The translations under genes were made by a program, and so were the position numbers. Below, one piece after another: positions 1-10,300 of a stretch of DNA of 64,000 nt (position 1 is the stretch's first letter; every line of letters starts with the position of its first letter). Under the pieces are notes generated by a model, which had not been told where the DNA came from, did not search any database, and saw only the letters and a program-made list of their open reading frames with translations. The DNA is from Eukaryota sp. TZLM1-RC (lineage: Eukaryota > Metamonada: BaSk clade): the NCBI GenBank assembly GCA_040285825.1, contig JAUPSS010000007.1, positions 2,888,689-2,952,688 of the forward strand, given 5' to 3'.

Positions 1-763
1 CCTGAGCTTCAGTTAGTCCTTTAAGGCTTGCTGACACTAACCCGAGAAGGGAGAGCCTGATGACTTGCTGCTGAGATTGAGGATCCAGCTTTGACTGAAA
101 GTGAACAGGTAATACAGGTACATCTGGTATATCGTAATCGTACATGAAATGGTCAGGGCGCATTGGTTGGTGCATTGGTTGTTGTCCAAGAAACGGATGT
201 CTTTCCTGTTGGTACATAGGCATCAACGAGTTTGAGTACATTGGCCTAAATCCTCCACGAGTTAGATCACTCATTGGTTGCCTGAATGGAGACTGCTGAT
301 GTGTAATTGCTGGATGAACAGATCGAAGCAGCTCTGTCTGTGAAGAACGTGATGCATCAGTAAGTGGAGGTCTCCCTTGAGATGATGGCCTTGAGTCATC
401 GCCTTCACGTTCTTCTGAAGGACTAGACAGTGGTGAAGGGTCACCATCAGATGGATAGGATGAACTCACTTGGATGGCTTGTGGTACATGGCTTTCTTTC
501 GAAGCAAAACTGACCAATGTTTTGCCTGACTCAATTTTAGTTATAATCTCAGATATTTTTGTTGCCATTTTATTAACAACAGTGGTCAGTTCTGTGATGT
601 TCTTGTTCAATGTTGATATGTTATCGGAAAGCACTTGACCATCTGGAGATGGAGAGTTCAGTGAACCCTGAGATAGGGAATGGACTTGCTGTGATTGAAC
701 ACTTGTGGAGTCTGTAGTTGGATTTGCTCCTGTTTCGGTATTTGTATTGGAACCACCAGTCAT
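1..763 (-). CDS. Partial CDS (5' part), unknown low-complexity protein
   Basis: An ATG at 763 opens a frame that stays open to the left window edge, about 254 codons, so the 3' part lies outside. The protein begins MTGGSNTNTETG and is rich in Ser, Thr, Gln and Pro. Residues about 45-80 are heptad-like (NISTLNKNITELTTVVNK), suggesting a short coiled coil. A Met/Gln/Pro-rich stretch follows, and the last visible part (about 225-254) looks more ordered. I do not recognise a family. It could be a host regulatory protein or the gag-like first ORF of a transposon. The long open frame and ordinary codon use make real coding likely. No intron is needed in the visible part. Confidence 0.6.
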   Translation of the reverse strand, partial: MTGGSNTNTETGANPTTDSTSVQSQQVHSLSQGSLNSPSPDGQVLSDNISTLNKNITELTTVVNKMATKISEIITKIESGKTLVSFASKESHVPQAIQVSSSYPSDGDPSPLSSPSEEREGDDSRPSSQGRPPLTDASRSSQTELLRSVHPAITHQQSPFRQPMSDLTRGGFRPMYSNSLMPMYQQERHPFLGQQPMHQPMRPDHFMYDYDIPDVPVLPVHFQSKLDPQSQQQVIRLSLLGLVSASLKGLTEAQ

Positions 764-953
764 TTGCGAACGGATGCTAAACAGTGTGTAAGAGTTCGCT
801 GTTTTAGACTGTTTTATAGATATCCGTAAAACATTACAATAAAGGAACTGTAAACACAATTTAGTTCAACAATTAATGTTAGTTTTTTTACATCTCATCT
901 TTTTGCAACAACACACTCTAAAGCAATTTGATTAAATTCCCAGCCATTCACTC
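764..953. other. Upstream region of the partial gene
   Basis: AT-rich spacer between the start of the left-edge gene and a retrotransposon remnant. It presumably holds that gene's promoter. I see no recognisable site. Confidence 0.3.
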
Positions 954-2120
954 CCAAATTTATGTTTTTGCCTGAAAAGGCTTCAGCACCATCTGGTTAA
1001 ATTATATGAAAGCTTGGATTATGAAGTAGGACTTGGCTTGGCCAAAACTGAAAATCCCGCTTTCGGTAATTTTTTCAAGGACATTCGTGATAGTTCTGCT
1101 GCTGCTCTAGTAACTCAAATTCCCTCTGTTTATGGACTTTTGTTAAAAAAACAACGAATGGCTTTTAAACATGCGTTTTCTATGGCCAAAGTTTTCTATG
1201 TATTCTATGGCCAAACAATATGTCCAATCATTCAACATGTAAATGTAACAAACCTCTTTTGTTTACTCATCTTGTGAACTGTAAACATTTTATTGCATTT
1301 AGAAGCAAAGTACAAAATAATGTCAGATCCCAAATTTATGGCATTGCAAATCATATGGAGTAGATTCCTGTTTGGTGATGCCGTTAGGCAGAAATACCAA
1401 AGAAGAAAAGACAGAAGAGAGCATTTATTAATAAAAGATACCTGTTCTTGAACAAGTGTCACGTCATAACGTGAAATACTGAGACACCTAATAACGTAAC
1501 TTATCAGCAACAACAACATTAGAGCCTTTGCTATCAAAATTAATTCTTGATGACCCTAATATTGACAGTACGCGCTACAACAGAGCTTTTATGGGTTTGA
1601 CAAGGAATGATTTGGTTGTTCCGGGCTTAAATGGAAGCTTTACCATTTGAGAGGCCATGTCCATTGACCCTTGTAATTCTTCTAACGAACATTTCATTAA
1701 CTCAGATGTAAAAAATCCTCTTCTTGCTGGCGAAAAATGCAAAATTGCTGAGTACGCGAAACCCATTTCCTCAGTTAATGAAAATTCTCATGCCCAATAT
1801 AATTTATGTCCCTTTGGTTTTTCTTTGCTTGAATCTCTAGGTAAGGCTGCTATGGTTTTCCTTGAGGATTTTGTTGTAGTTGTAAAGGAAAGAACTGGAA
1901 GAATTTTCAATCGTGTTTACTGGCAGAACAGGATTGTACTTTCTATTGGTAGGGGAATGGTGAAAATAATTTCTGAGTCACTTTCTTCTTTTGGTGATTT
2001 TTCTGAATCTTTAGCAATTAATTGTTTCGCTGTAGCAGAGGCAGGTTTTGAGGATGTGCAGCTTAAATTGTGCATTTGATGATTTTTGTTCGTTATTGAT
2101 AGATAAATATAATATGAAAA
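954..2120 (+). pseudogene. Decayed family A LINE, 3' part
   Basis: Translated pieces match the C-terminal region of the better copy at 50705-52169: DYEVGLGLAKTENPAFGNF, the zinc-binding segment, the LDP-N-ID-T-RYNR segment and a C-terminus ending near 2079. The reading frame is broken by several frameshifts and stops, and the piece is interrupted at 1376-1518 by an LTR-like insertion. It is 5'-truncated, with no reverse transcriptase domain. This is an old dead copy. Confidence 0.8.
1376..1518 (+). mobile_element. LTR-like insertion (probable solo LTR)
   Basis: A 143-bp block interrupts the family A remnant where the other A copies are continuous. It begins TGATGCCGTTAGGCA and ends CAACAACA, i.e. 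TG...CA. Its first bases resemble the terminus TGTTGCCGTTAGGCA of the LTR at 39924-40033. The flanks fit the A target sequence, but no clean target duplication remains. A solo LTR of a gypsy-like element is the simplest reading. Confidence 0.5.
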
Positions 2121-2890
2121 TATTTGGTGGGTTTTTGTCAAGCTAAATATTCAGGAAGTTTAGTATTTCGAGGTGGTTTGAAAAATGCGCCACGTAAATT
2201 TGATGAAAGGTAGTTGTGGAGTTTGGGGAAATAGATTTACAACTTTTATATAATGTCGTTTTGAAGGGTATAACTAATTTCAAAAAAGAAAAAACAATTC
2301 AGAGATTTGCCATTTTTTATGACGCTCTTGAATTCAATTCTTTTATAATGAATAGCTTACCTTGGTTTTTCATTAAATAAGAGAAGCAATGGCAAGACAA
2401 CAAGCAGGCCAGGATTTTGTTGAAAAATTTTGGTTCACTGAATTTCCTTCAATCAGTTCTGATTTTATTTTATTAACTGTCTTAGTTCAATAAAATAATT
2501 TTAGATAGAACTGCTTTGTCTTTTTTAATTGTTGTTACCCAAATCGTTAAAAATTGATCAGGAAGAATTTTTGAGCAACTTTTCTGGCAAAATGGAATTG
2601 TATTTTCTATTTTCGAGGAAATGTACAACAAAATTGCTAGTTTGTTGTCATCACTTAAAAATACTATGAACAAGAGGTTATATGTAAGTTTTCGATATTG
2701 GTTGAGGAGTTTGAGGTAATAGATTATTAGTGTTAAAAATTCATTTTGGAAAACACTAATGAAAAGTTCTTGAACACTTCAATAATAATAAGTTCTAAAT
2801 GTTTGTCTAAAAACATAACTGTCATTTTAAGATATCTTTATGATAAATAGAGCAGTGTTGATGGTATCACGATTGATGAAGTTGTATATA
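2121..2890 (+). repeat. Degenerate LINE fragments
   Basis: About 2385-2480 resembles the 3' coding end of family E (AMARQQAGQDFVEK). About 2540-2680 resembles the C-terminal coding end of the A/B group (GRIFEQLFWQNGIVFSIF). Both are short and heavily mutated. The rest of the stretch is AT-rich with nothing recognisable. Confidence 0.5.
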
Positions 2891-2905
2891 ATTCGATTGC
2901 AACTT

Positions 2906-4347
2906 ATTTATTGCAAGTTATTTTGGAAAAAATGAAAATTGAACTTGATTCAATTTCTTCTTTAGATATAGAAAAGCATATTAAATTTTTTATGCTTAAA
3001 ATTTGCTACACTGGGAGAATAACCCACATTTTGAGATCTTGTGCTCCTTCCATAGCATTAGATTTTTGTCGTTCTTTTAATTCATTGAGAACAGAATTTT
3101 TTGCTGATTTATTGGATGTAGAACCAGGAATGTTGAAAAGCCATTTATTTTCTTCAGCAAATTTGGGTGGTATTGGATTTACTAAATCTTCAATTTTGTG
3201 TCAATCAGCATTCTTGGGTGGAGGCAAAATTTTATTTATGAATTTTCTCGTAGATTTCCTGATGATTCTCATCTGTTAGTTCCCAATTGCAGTCCTTATT
3301 TGTATGAGTTATCTTGTGAACTTGAAAATTGCCGCCACAAATTTGGACCAAATGTTTTCCTCAATCAATTCAAGAAATTCCAAACCGATCCCTTTTTAAT
3401 TTACAGTTTTGCTGTAAAAAGCTTCAACAAAAATTGTCAAAGATTTTTGAAAGCTTGGATTTTGATGTTAGACTTGGCTTGGCCAAGAAAAAGAATCCCG
3501 CTTTTGCAAATCTTTTACAAGATATGTGTGACAGTACTTCTTCTGCCTTAGTAACAACAATTCCACAAGTTTATGGTACTCTCTTATCCGATTCTGCTTG
3601 GACTCTGAATATGAGATTTCGTTCCTTTATCTGGCCTGATAATTTACCTCATAATTTAATTTGTAAATGTTCTCGAGAAATTACAACTACTCATTTGTTA
3701 AATTGTAAACATTTTATTACTTTTAGAAGCAAGGTTCATGATGCTGTAAGAGACCAGTTATATTGTATGTGTAAATCTCATAGAATTGAATCCTTCTTGG
3801 AACCTCTGTTGTCAAATCTGTTTGATGCTGAAAATGATTTTCATAAGAATAATAGAGGTGATGTCATATTACCTGGATTAGATGGAAGCTTCATTTTATT
3901 GGATGTAATGTCTGTTGATCCTTGTAATGCCTCAAATGAAAGGCTTGTTAATTCTGAAATTCATAATCCCCTTTCAAATGCTGAAAATTTTAAATTCAAA
4001 AAATACAATGAACCTTTGTCCAAATTGGCCAGTCTACAGCATGCAAAATACAATTTGTATCCATTTGTATTTTCCCTTTTTGGTTCACTTGCACCAACTG
4101 CTTTACGTTTTTTGGATGATTTTGAAATGATTGTAAAGAGAAGAACTGGCAGAAATTTCAACAGATTGTTTTGGCAAAATAGAATTGTGTTTTCTATTTT
4201 TAAGGGGATGTTGAAGATGGTTTCTGATGCTTTGCTTTCTCTTGGATCTCATTATGAGAGAGTTGCATCTAGTGTTTTTGTTCTGGGAGAGATGGATTTT
4301 TTAGATGTTGATTTATAGGTTTTGAATAAAATTAAAATTAAAAAAAA
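2906..4347 (+). mobile_element. Family B LINE, 5'-truncated, with 15-bp TSD
   Basis: This 1.44-kb copy is flanked by ATTCGATTGCAACTT at 2891-2905 and 4348-4362, and its 3' end is a short A-rich tail. It carries only the region downstream of the reverse transcriptase palm. The frame shifts near 3235 and 3330. The terminal segment 3329-4318 is open for 329 codons. The perfect target duplication and the tail show insertion by target-primed reverse transcription. Confidence 0.9.
3329..4318 (+). pseudogene. LINE C-terminal domain (zinc motif plus restriction-like endonuclease), family B
   Basis: An open segment of a truncated retrotransposon polyprotein. It contains CKCSREITTTHLLNCKHF, a C-x-C...H...C zinc motif. 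RGDVILPGLDGSF then LLDVMSVDP follows, matching the R-x-D ... D-V signature of the restriction-like endonuclease used by R2-type LINEs to cut target DNA, and then the KKYNEPL segment. It ends with VDL and a stop. Without the reverse transcriptase it cannot work alone. The frame relation to upstream pieces is broken. Confidence 0.8.
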
Positions 4348-4362
4348 ATTCGATTGCAACTT

Positions 4363-5047
4363 TGTGGTTTCTTTTGTTTAATAATGGTGCTTGATTTTGT
4401 TTGTATTGTGGAACAACAAGAGCCTATTTTAGATTAGATAAACTTTCTTTTAAAAATCTGTATAGATTTATTACAAAACATTTTTATGAATCAAATTATA
4501 AATTAAACAGACACAATAAAAAAATGACGGGTATATCTCGCAAAAGCCACTACGAATGACTGGCTCGAAATTATGAGTGCGACCGAGTGCGAATATGTTT
4601 GCCCTCAAGAAAATCAGAAACCATTCTGGTATCACACCTTAAATACCAAACTTTGTTGAATTTGAATTTTAATCTAAGAATTTGTAAGTTCCACATCAGG
4701 TAAATAATAGAAAGAGAACTGATGAATTTAGTCATTTGGTGTATTGTAACAATTTGACAATAAAAACAATTGGATTTAAAAGAAAAAGAAAAGATTTACT
4801 ACAGAGATTACTATTAAACACAATGAAGAAAGCTGCAGGTACTGGAATCCTCATAATAAAGCCAAAGTATACATTAAATAAAGGTAGAAATGATGAAATT
4901 AAAATGAAAAAGAACAGACCTCCTGCTAAGGTATACAAAATAAGTTCTTATTAAGTAAACCAAAACAACAACGCTCAATGAGTAAAAACCTCCAATTCTG
5001 GAGGAACACAGTCAGAACTGCATCCCATCTATCGTTGAAGGCAATTC
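4363..5047. other. Intergenic; possible small basic ORF
   Basis: AT-rich spacer between a LINE copy and the YccF-like gene. A 72-codon open frame at 4736-4954 (+) is Lys/Arg-rich but begins at TTG, with the first ATG only at 4823. It has no recognisable domain, so I do not call it a gene. Confidence 0.3.
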
Positions 5048-5479
5048 TTAGCTTATATGAGGCCAAAAATCGAGCTCCTCAATCTCCTGGTCAGTTAGAG
5101 GAATCCACTTGCCGGCAAAGGGGATGGCCATACAGTTGACCAGTTTCATGTTCTCTGCACCAAAAGGAACGAATACAAGTGATGCAAGAAAGCCAATGCC
5201 TAATGTGGCATGAACTACAATAACAATGATACCACCAAACAGCACCCAAAGCGCTGTGATGACGGAATACTCTAGTGAATTCCGATCTATCGACTCATCT
5301 AGTATGATTTTCTTGTCAAAGGGCATGAATGCATAGAGAGCAAAATGCCAAATTTTATCAATATGGAAGAATCCAATAACCGTGGAGGCAAATATTATGG
5401 ATGAAAGAATGTACAATATGAATAAGATCCACCCAATGGTAAGTGCCCATGTCCAATTATAGATACGAACCAAGTTCAT
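5048..5479 (-). CDS. YccF-family small membrane protein
   Basis: A 143-residue protein from the ATG at 5479. This start is chosen because the sequence then begins MNLVRIYNW like bacterial YccF, and the length is close to the usual ~148. Two related halves are visible: W-x5-IGW-x-LFILYILSS-x-IFASTVIGF then FALYAFMPFDKKI (about 1-57), and WVLFGGIIVIVVHATLGIG then VFVPFGAENMKLV and IPFAGKWIPL (about 79-128). Each half carries hydrophobic segments and the characteristic P-F-(G/D) turn. The function of the family is poorly known; it is a membrane component. The frame stays open upstream of the ATG to near 5595. A GTAAGT donor-like motif on this strand (5664-5659) leaves room for a 5' exon, which I could not join in frame. 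Confidence 0.7.
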   Translation of the reverse strand: MNLVRIYNWTWALTIGWILFILYILSSIIFASTVIGFFHIDKIWHFALYAFMPFDKKIILDESIDRNSLEYSVITALWVLFGGIIVIVVHATLGIGFLASLVFVPFGAENMKLVNCMAIPFAGKWIPLTDQEIEELDFWPHIS

Positions 5480-6018
5480 TAGTATTAGTGGCTGAGATTT
5501 CAAGAAACAGAATTCGTTGTTGAAGATAGTGTCTATAACAATGAAATAAAATGGCCTTCTATGAAGAGGAACCAAGATGTTTTTGAGAAATGGAACTACT
5601 AGTGGTAAGATTTTTTTTTTCAGTTTTGATGATACCTTCTTTTTGAATCATGGTGATTACTTACAGCCATGTACTTCATTTACGCTCTATTGATTCAACG
5701 AAGGCTTTGGACTGATATTTCACACACTTTTGATTGATTCACTCATGGATGACCTATTCCATGTTCTTGTATCTATGACCGTCGAAACAATTGCACTGAT
5801 TTCTCCATTTTTCACAATCGAAACAGCAACAACTGGTTTGAAACACATCAATTAAAAAGACGCTACACTCTTCTATTTTTGATGTCAAACTTTTTCTTAT
5901 GGTAGGTTCTTTGATTTTCCTACGTTTTCGATTTTTGTTGATTTACAAGCCAAAATCACTTGAATAATAAATAATAAATAAAAAATAAAATTCATTGATG
6001 TGTGTGTTTCTTTGTACA
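5480..6018. other. Intergenic upstream of the YccF-like gene
   Basis: No convincing gene. Several poly-T and AT-rich tracts occur. The GTAAGT motif at 5664-5659 (-) follows a short ATG-containing stretch (5679-5665), which might be a 5' exon. Confidence 0.3.
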
Positions 6019-6165
6019 GAAGTGTTCCCAAGTACTTAAATTTAATGATTTCCAAGCTGTATAAGGATTCATCAAGAGTTGGCGTGGAGAATTTTGTTTC
6101 TTATGTGTATTAATTTCTTTTGTTTTGTTTCTTCGAAGAAAATAAAATCTTTATAAAATAATAAA
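6019..6165 (+). repeat. Family I LINE 3' end, fragment
   Basis: Matches the 3' end of the copy at 41045-41322: VPKYLNLM-like then KLYKDSSRVGVENFVSYV, stop, a TTTTGTTT-rich tail and AATAAA. Only the last ~45 codons and the 3' UTR are present. Confidence 0.65.
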
Positions 6166-6229
6166 CGATACTAAAAAATAAATATTAAATAATAAATTAA
6201 TTTTGTTACTTCCTACATTGTACTTACTA

Positions 6230-6416
6230 GTACAAAATCGTTATTCAAAAATCTTTTGGTGTAGGTGAATAATCCAAAGTCGGTAGCTACATTTGATAGA
6301 AGTGAAGAATAGTTGATGACCGCAAGAGCTTTACCTTTCACAAATACCATTTGAAACAAAATTACGAATAATGACTCTTGATAAGGAGATATTGTCTTGA
6401 TACTGTGTAGAGACAA
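6230..6416 (-). other. Possible coding exon, unrecognised
   Basis: An open stretch on the minus strand (SPYQESLFVILFQMVF..., ending NDFVL) is bounded at its 3' side by GTAAGT (about 6231-6226) and at its 5' side by an ACACAG acceptor-like sequence near 6405. It looks protein-like but matches nothing I know. It could be an internal exon of an unseen gene or chance. Confidence 0.2.
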
Positions 6417-6932
6417 GTTGCTGAATGAATAATATGTTCAGTGGTTAAATAAATAATAGAATCAGTAGCAACAATAAAAAACATTAACATTTTAACATTG
6501 AAATTTCAAGAGAAAATTGAGTCAAAAACAGAATTTGTAACTGCTTGAGCAGAGTTTTCAAAAAATTTATTGAACAAACAAATACAAATTACCTCATCTC
6601 CCGTGTGGTTTACTATATTATAGCATTATTAAATAACGGCCCTAATGACACTTTTTTTAGTTTCCAATTCAATTATTACTTTGTATCACAAATTTCACAA
6701 AGATAAGCGTAATTAGAATCTGGTATGTCATACATCCTATTAGAACCATTACTCATAATTCATTAAACTTCTATATCAGAAATGTGGAGAAAAGTGCACG
6801 ATTAAGTCGAAACATAGGTATTGAAGGTGAAAATGACAAAAACTCTTACTATGGTAAGTTTGATACATTGAATCACTGAATCAATACCTTTTAATAAAAC
6901 AAAAAGTCAATTATCGAAGAATTCTGTAGTTA
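6417..6932. other. Intergenic
   Basis: AT-rich, no recognisable gene. On the plus strand about 6760-6860, a short open stretch ends at TATG/GTAAGT, which again resembles an exon with a donor site. I cannot support a gene model. Confidence 0.25.
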
Positions 6933-6945
6933 ATTATTTAAAAAA

Positions 6946-7180
6946 TTTTTTTTATTTAAATTTAATTTTATTCTAAACCTATAAATCAACATCTAAAAAA
7001 ATCCATCTCTCCCAAAACAAAAACACTAGATGCAACTCTCTCATAGTGAGATCCAAGAGAAAGCAAAGCATCAGAAACCATCTTCAACATCCCCTTAAAA
7101 ATAGAAAACACAATTCTATTTTGCCAAAACAATCTGTTGAAATTTCTGCCAGTTCTTCTCTTTACAATCATTTCAAAATC
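6946..7180 (-). mobile_element. Family B LINE 3' end, with 13-bp TSD
   Basis: A 235-bp fragment of family B (C-terminal IVKRRTGRNFNRLFWQNRIV segment plus 3' UTR) is flanked by ATTATTTAAAAAA at 6933-6945 and 7181-7193. It is a heavily 5'-truncated insertion about 110 bp beyond the 3' end of the ARL2-TBCD gene. Confidence 0.85.
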
Positions 7181-7301
7181 ATTATTTAAAAAAGTCAGGT
7201 TTACAATAACTAAAATGAACTTAATTTATTGATTTGTTAATATGCAAAAAATCTGCTACTCTGAGTTTTGAACACCCATATTCCTGAAATGTAATTTTAT
7301 A

Positions 7302-10300
7302 TTATTTCTTCAATGCAATTCCAAGCATTTCCATCAGCTTCTTCCTATCTTCTTTATAACTCAAAGTTGACCATGATTCACCCATCAAAAGATCAGACAC
7401 ATCATCAATCAAATCATTTTGATTGCAGAACCTATCAATCAAATCCTTTAAAAACAGACAAGAGTATAAGTGGTGTACAGCACAGAGACGCACTCTGGGC
7501 ATTTGATGACCAAGTAACAACACTAAACCGCGAATGCAAGGCATTGGTTCTGTTTCGCAAATATTTGTTAGAATTGAACTAATAACTTCAATTTTCGACA
7601 ATTCAGAACATCGAGCAAGTTCTTTTTTTATATAATTCACCAATTCAGAGGCCAAAACTTTATTATTAAATGTGTAGTCTGGTTCCAAAGTACCATTTTC
7701 TAAAAGTAATTTGAAAGTTTTCAACAGAGGCAGAGACAAACGTGGACATTTGATGGACTTGGTCCAAACAGAAAACAAAGAATTAATAAAAATTTCAGAA
7801 TTATCAAAATTTAAAACAGAGATCAGCTTTGAAAATGCAAATTTTGAAATATATTCAGTTTTTGCGCCAACAGAAGTCACAAGACCTCTAGTAACATAAA
7901 AGGAATAGTTCGGGTCAAAAAGTAAGGTCAATAAGGAATCATAATTGAAATCAATTGACCACCCAAAATTCAAGCATTTCAAACAATTCAAGGCCGCTGC
8001 TGACACCTTGGAATTTTTGGAGAAATACTGCTCCAAAACCAGACAGTTAACCAAATTTTGAAATTTTTGATTGAACTGATCTCCTTTTGTCCTGGAGAAG
8101 TTTGTGTAACAATGATGTAAAATTTGCAATACTGACAACCTGACCCAAGAGCCAACATCGCCTCTGTTGTCATTTTGATAGTCTGAGAGACCATCAATCA
8201 AATCAGAAAAGATGATTTCATCAAGGGTCAAAAAAGAGCTCAAGTTGGAAACTGCCTTGACTGCCAAAGACCTGATTAATGGATCAGAAATGGCAGAACT
8301 TGAATTTTTACCAATCATTGATTCATGGCAGTAATCAATCACTTTTGATTGATTACTGATAAGACAGTCAGAATCAATAACAGCAAACAACCTCAAAATA
8401 GAAGCATTTGGTTTAATCAAAAATTGCTCCAAAATTTGAGGAAAAACAAAAGAGAAAATTGACTGAAAAACCATCGAGAGAGAGCATTGAAGATCAGGAT
8501 TTTCAGTCGAAATTAGCGAAAATAACCAATCAATAATGATTGCTGAGGGTTTAATTGAAGATTTGGAGAAGAACACAGTTAAAAAATCACAAAAAGTTCT
8601 TCCCAAGTCTTCGTTGGTCTTGAATATTGACCTTTTGGTAACATCATTCAATGCTGTAGTGATCAAATCAACCACACAATCATCCAAAGTCAACAAATTT
8701 GATTGAATGAGCTGAGAAAGAAGTAATAATGACCCATGAGGTAGTCTTATGTCAAACCTGGAACCTTTTGCTAGATTACTGAATAATAAATCTAAATCAA
8801 AATCAGTAAAAACAATCTTTCTTGCAATCAAAATGATTGATTTAGCAGACAAAACTCTGATAACAGGGTCCCAATGGAAGATTTTCCGATCTAGCAAATG
8901 ATTAATCATGCTAGATCCATAAAAATGATTGGAAAGATGACTAGCTGACGTCATGAATGAATGATTGAGGTTTCCGACCTGCGAGAAATCAGCACTGGTG
9001 ATTATCTCTAAGCCATCCTTAACATTGGCTCTCCCTACAAGTTCTTGGAAAACTGCCGATCCTGCCCTCCTGCAATTAAGATCACGGTCAAAAAGGGTCA
9101 CATTCAGCAAAAATTTGGATATTTTGTCAACAATTTCTTGATCTTTTACCAAAAACTCATTAGCCTTTATCATACACCACAGCACAAAACAAGAAGAATC
9201 ACGAACATTGGAACCTACCCAGCGACCAGATTTTGGTCGCTCAAAATACAGTAAATGGTCAAGAATGGTCTCAAGAAATTCTTTGACTTGAAGATGGGAA
9301 ATTTGATTTGCCCTGATTGATTCAGCTATGGCCAAAAGACATCCGTGGACAACATCATCATCGTTAGAAGTGGAATTTTTGAATACGTGATCAATCAATA
9401 ATTCTCTCAAATTGTAACTATTTTTAGCAACAGTCGACAAAGAGCGAGCAGCAGTCCATCTAATCATGCTCATTGATGATGTTGTGAAGGACAGAATAAA
9501 TTGGAAACAGTTTAAAATGAATTGATGATCAGAAAAGGATCTACTGCAGATGGTAGTCACTAATTCAATTAAAATACACGTAATCAAAGAATTATTAGAA
9601 ATTAAATTATCTTCAAAATTAGATAGAATAGACACTAATTCAAATATTTTAGGAATAAACTCAGAGAAGCAATCTCCATATAACAGAGAAAAATACAAAG
9701 TTCTCATCAGATTCATGAGTAAATTAATAGTAGAAAGGGAACTATCAAACGTGATTGATTGATTGAATGATTGGAAGGTTGCTGGCTTAGAATTATCTTT
9801 CAAAAAGCCAATCAGACTATCAATCAAATTAATGATAACTTCCATCAAATGATTGCCTTCCTTTCTTACCAATAAACGAGCTAAAGCTTCAGCGGCAGGA
9901 ATTTCGGTAATCGAATTTGATAGAAAGGGAAGCAAACAATCAAAAACCTGCTCTGGTGAACAACGGTCAACGCTGGTCAAGGAGAAAGGTTCAAAAAGAA
10001 CACGACTAACCCAGACCAAGACGACATAAAAAACTACTTCTTTGTGTTGACGACTAACTAACACGTTAATCAAGAGATTTAGTTTAGACAAATTACTGGG
10101 AAAATGAGCACACACAGCTTCAACTGAGCAGACTCTCATCAGGAGATTCAAAGCATTGCAATAGCGATCAATCAAATCATTGCAATCTGATTGATTATGA
10201 TTGATTGACTGAGTCAACAATGGGTCAATTTGACTTGTCAAGCTGATGACAATATGCTCAAGGCCTGGTTTGAGCAGGTAACCATGATGTGAGTACTTTC

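Noticed and set aside
4736-4954. Small Lys-rich ORF as a ribosomal or histone-like protein.
   Set aside because: It starts at TTG, has no match I recognise, and is short in AT-rich DNA.
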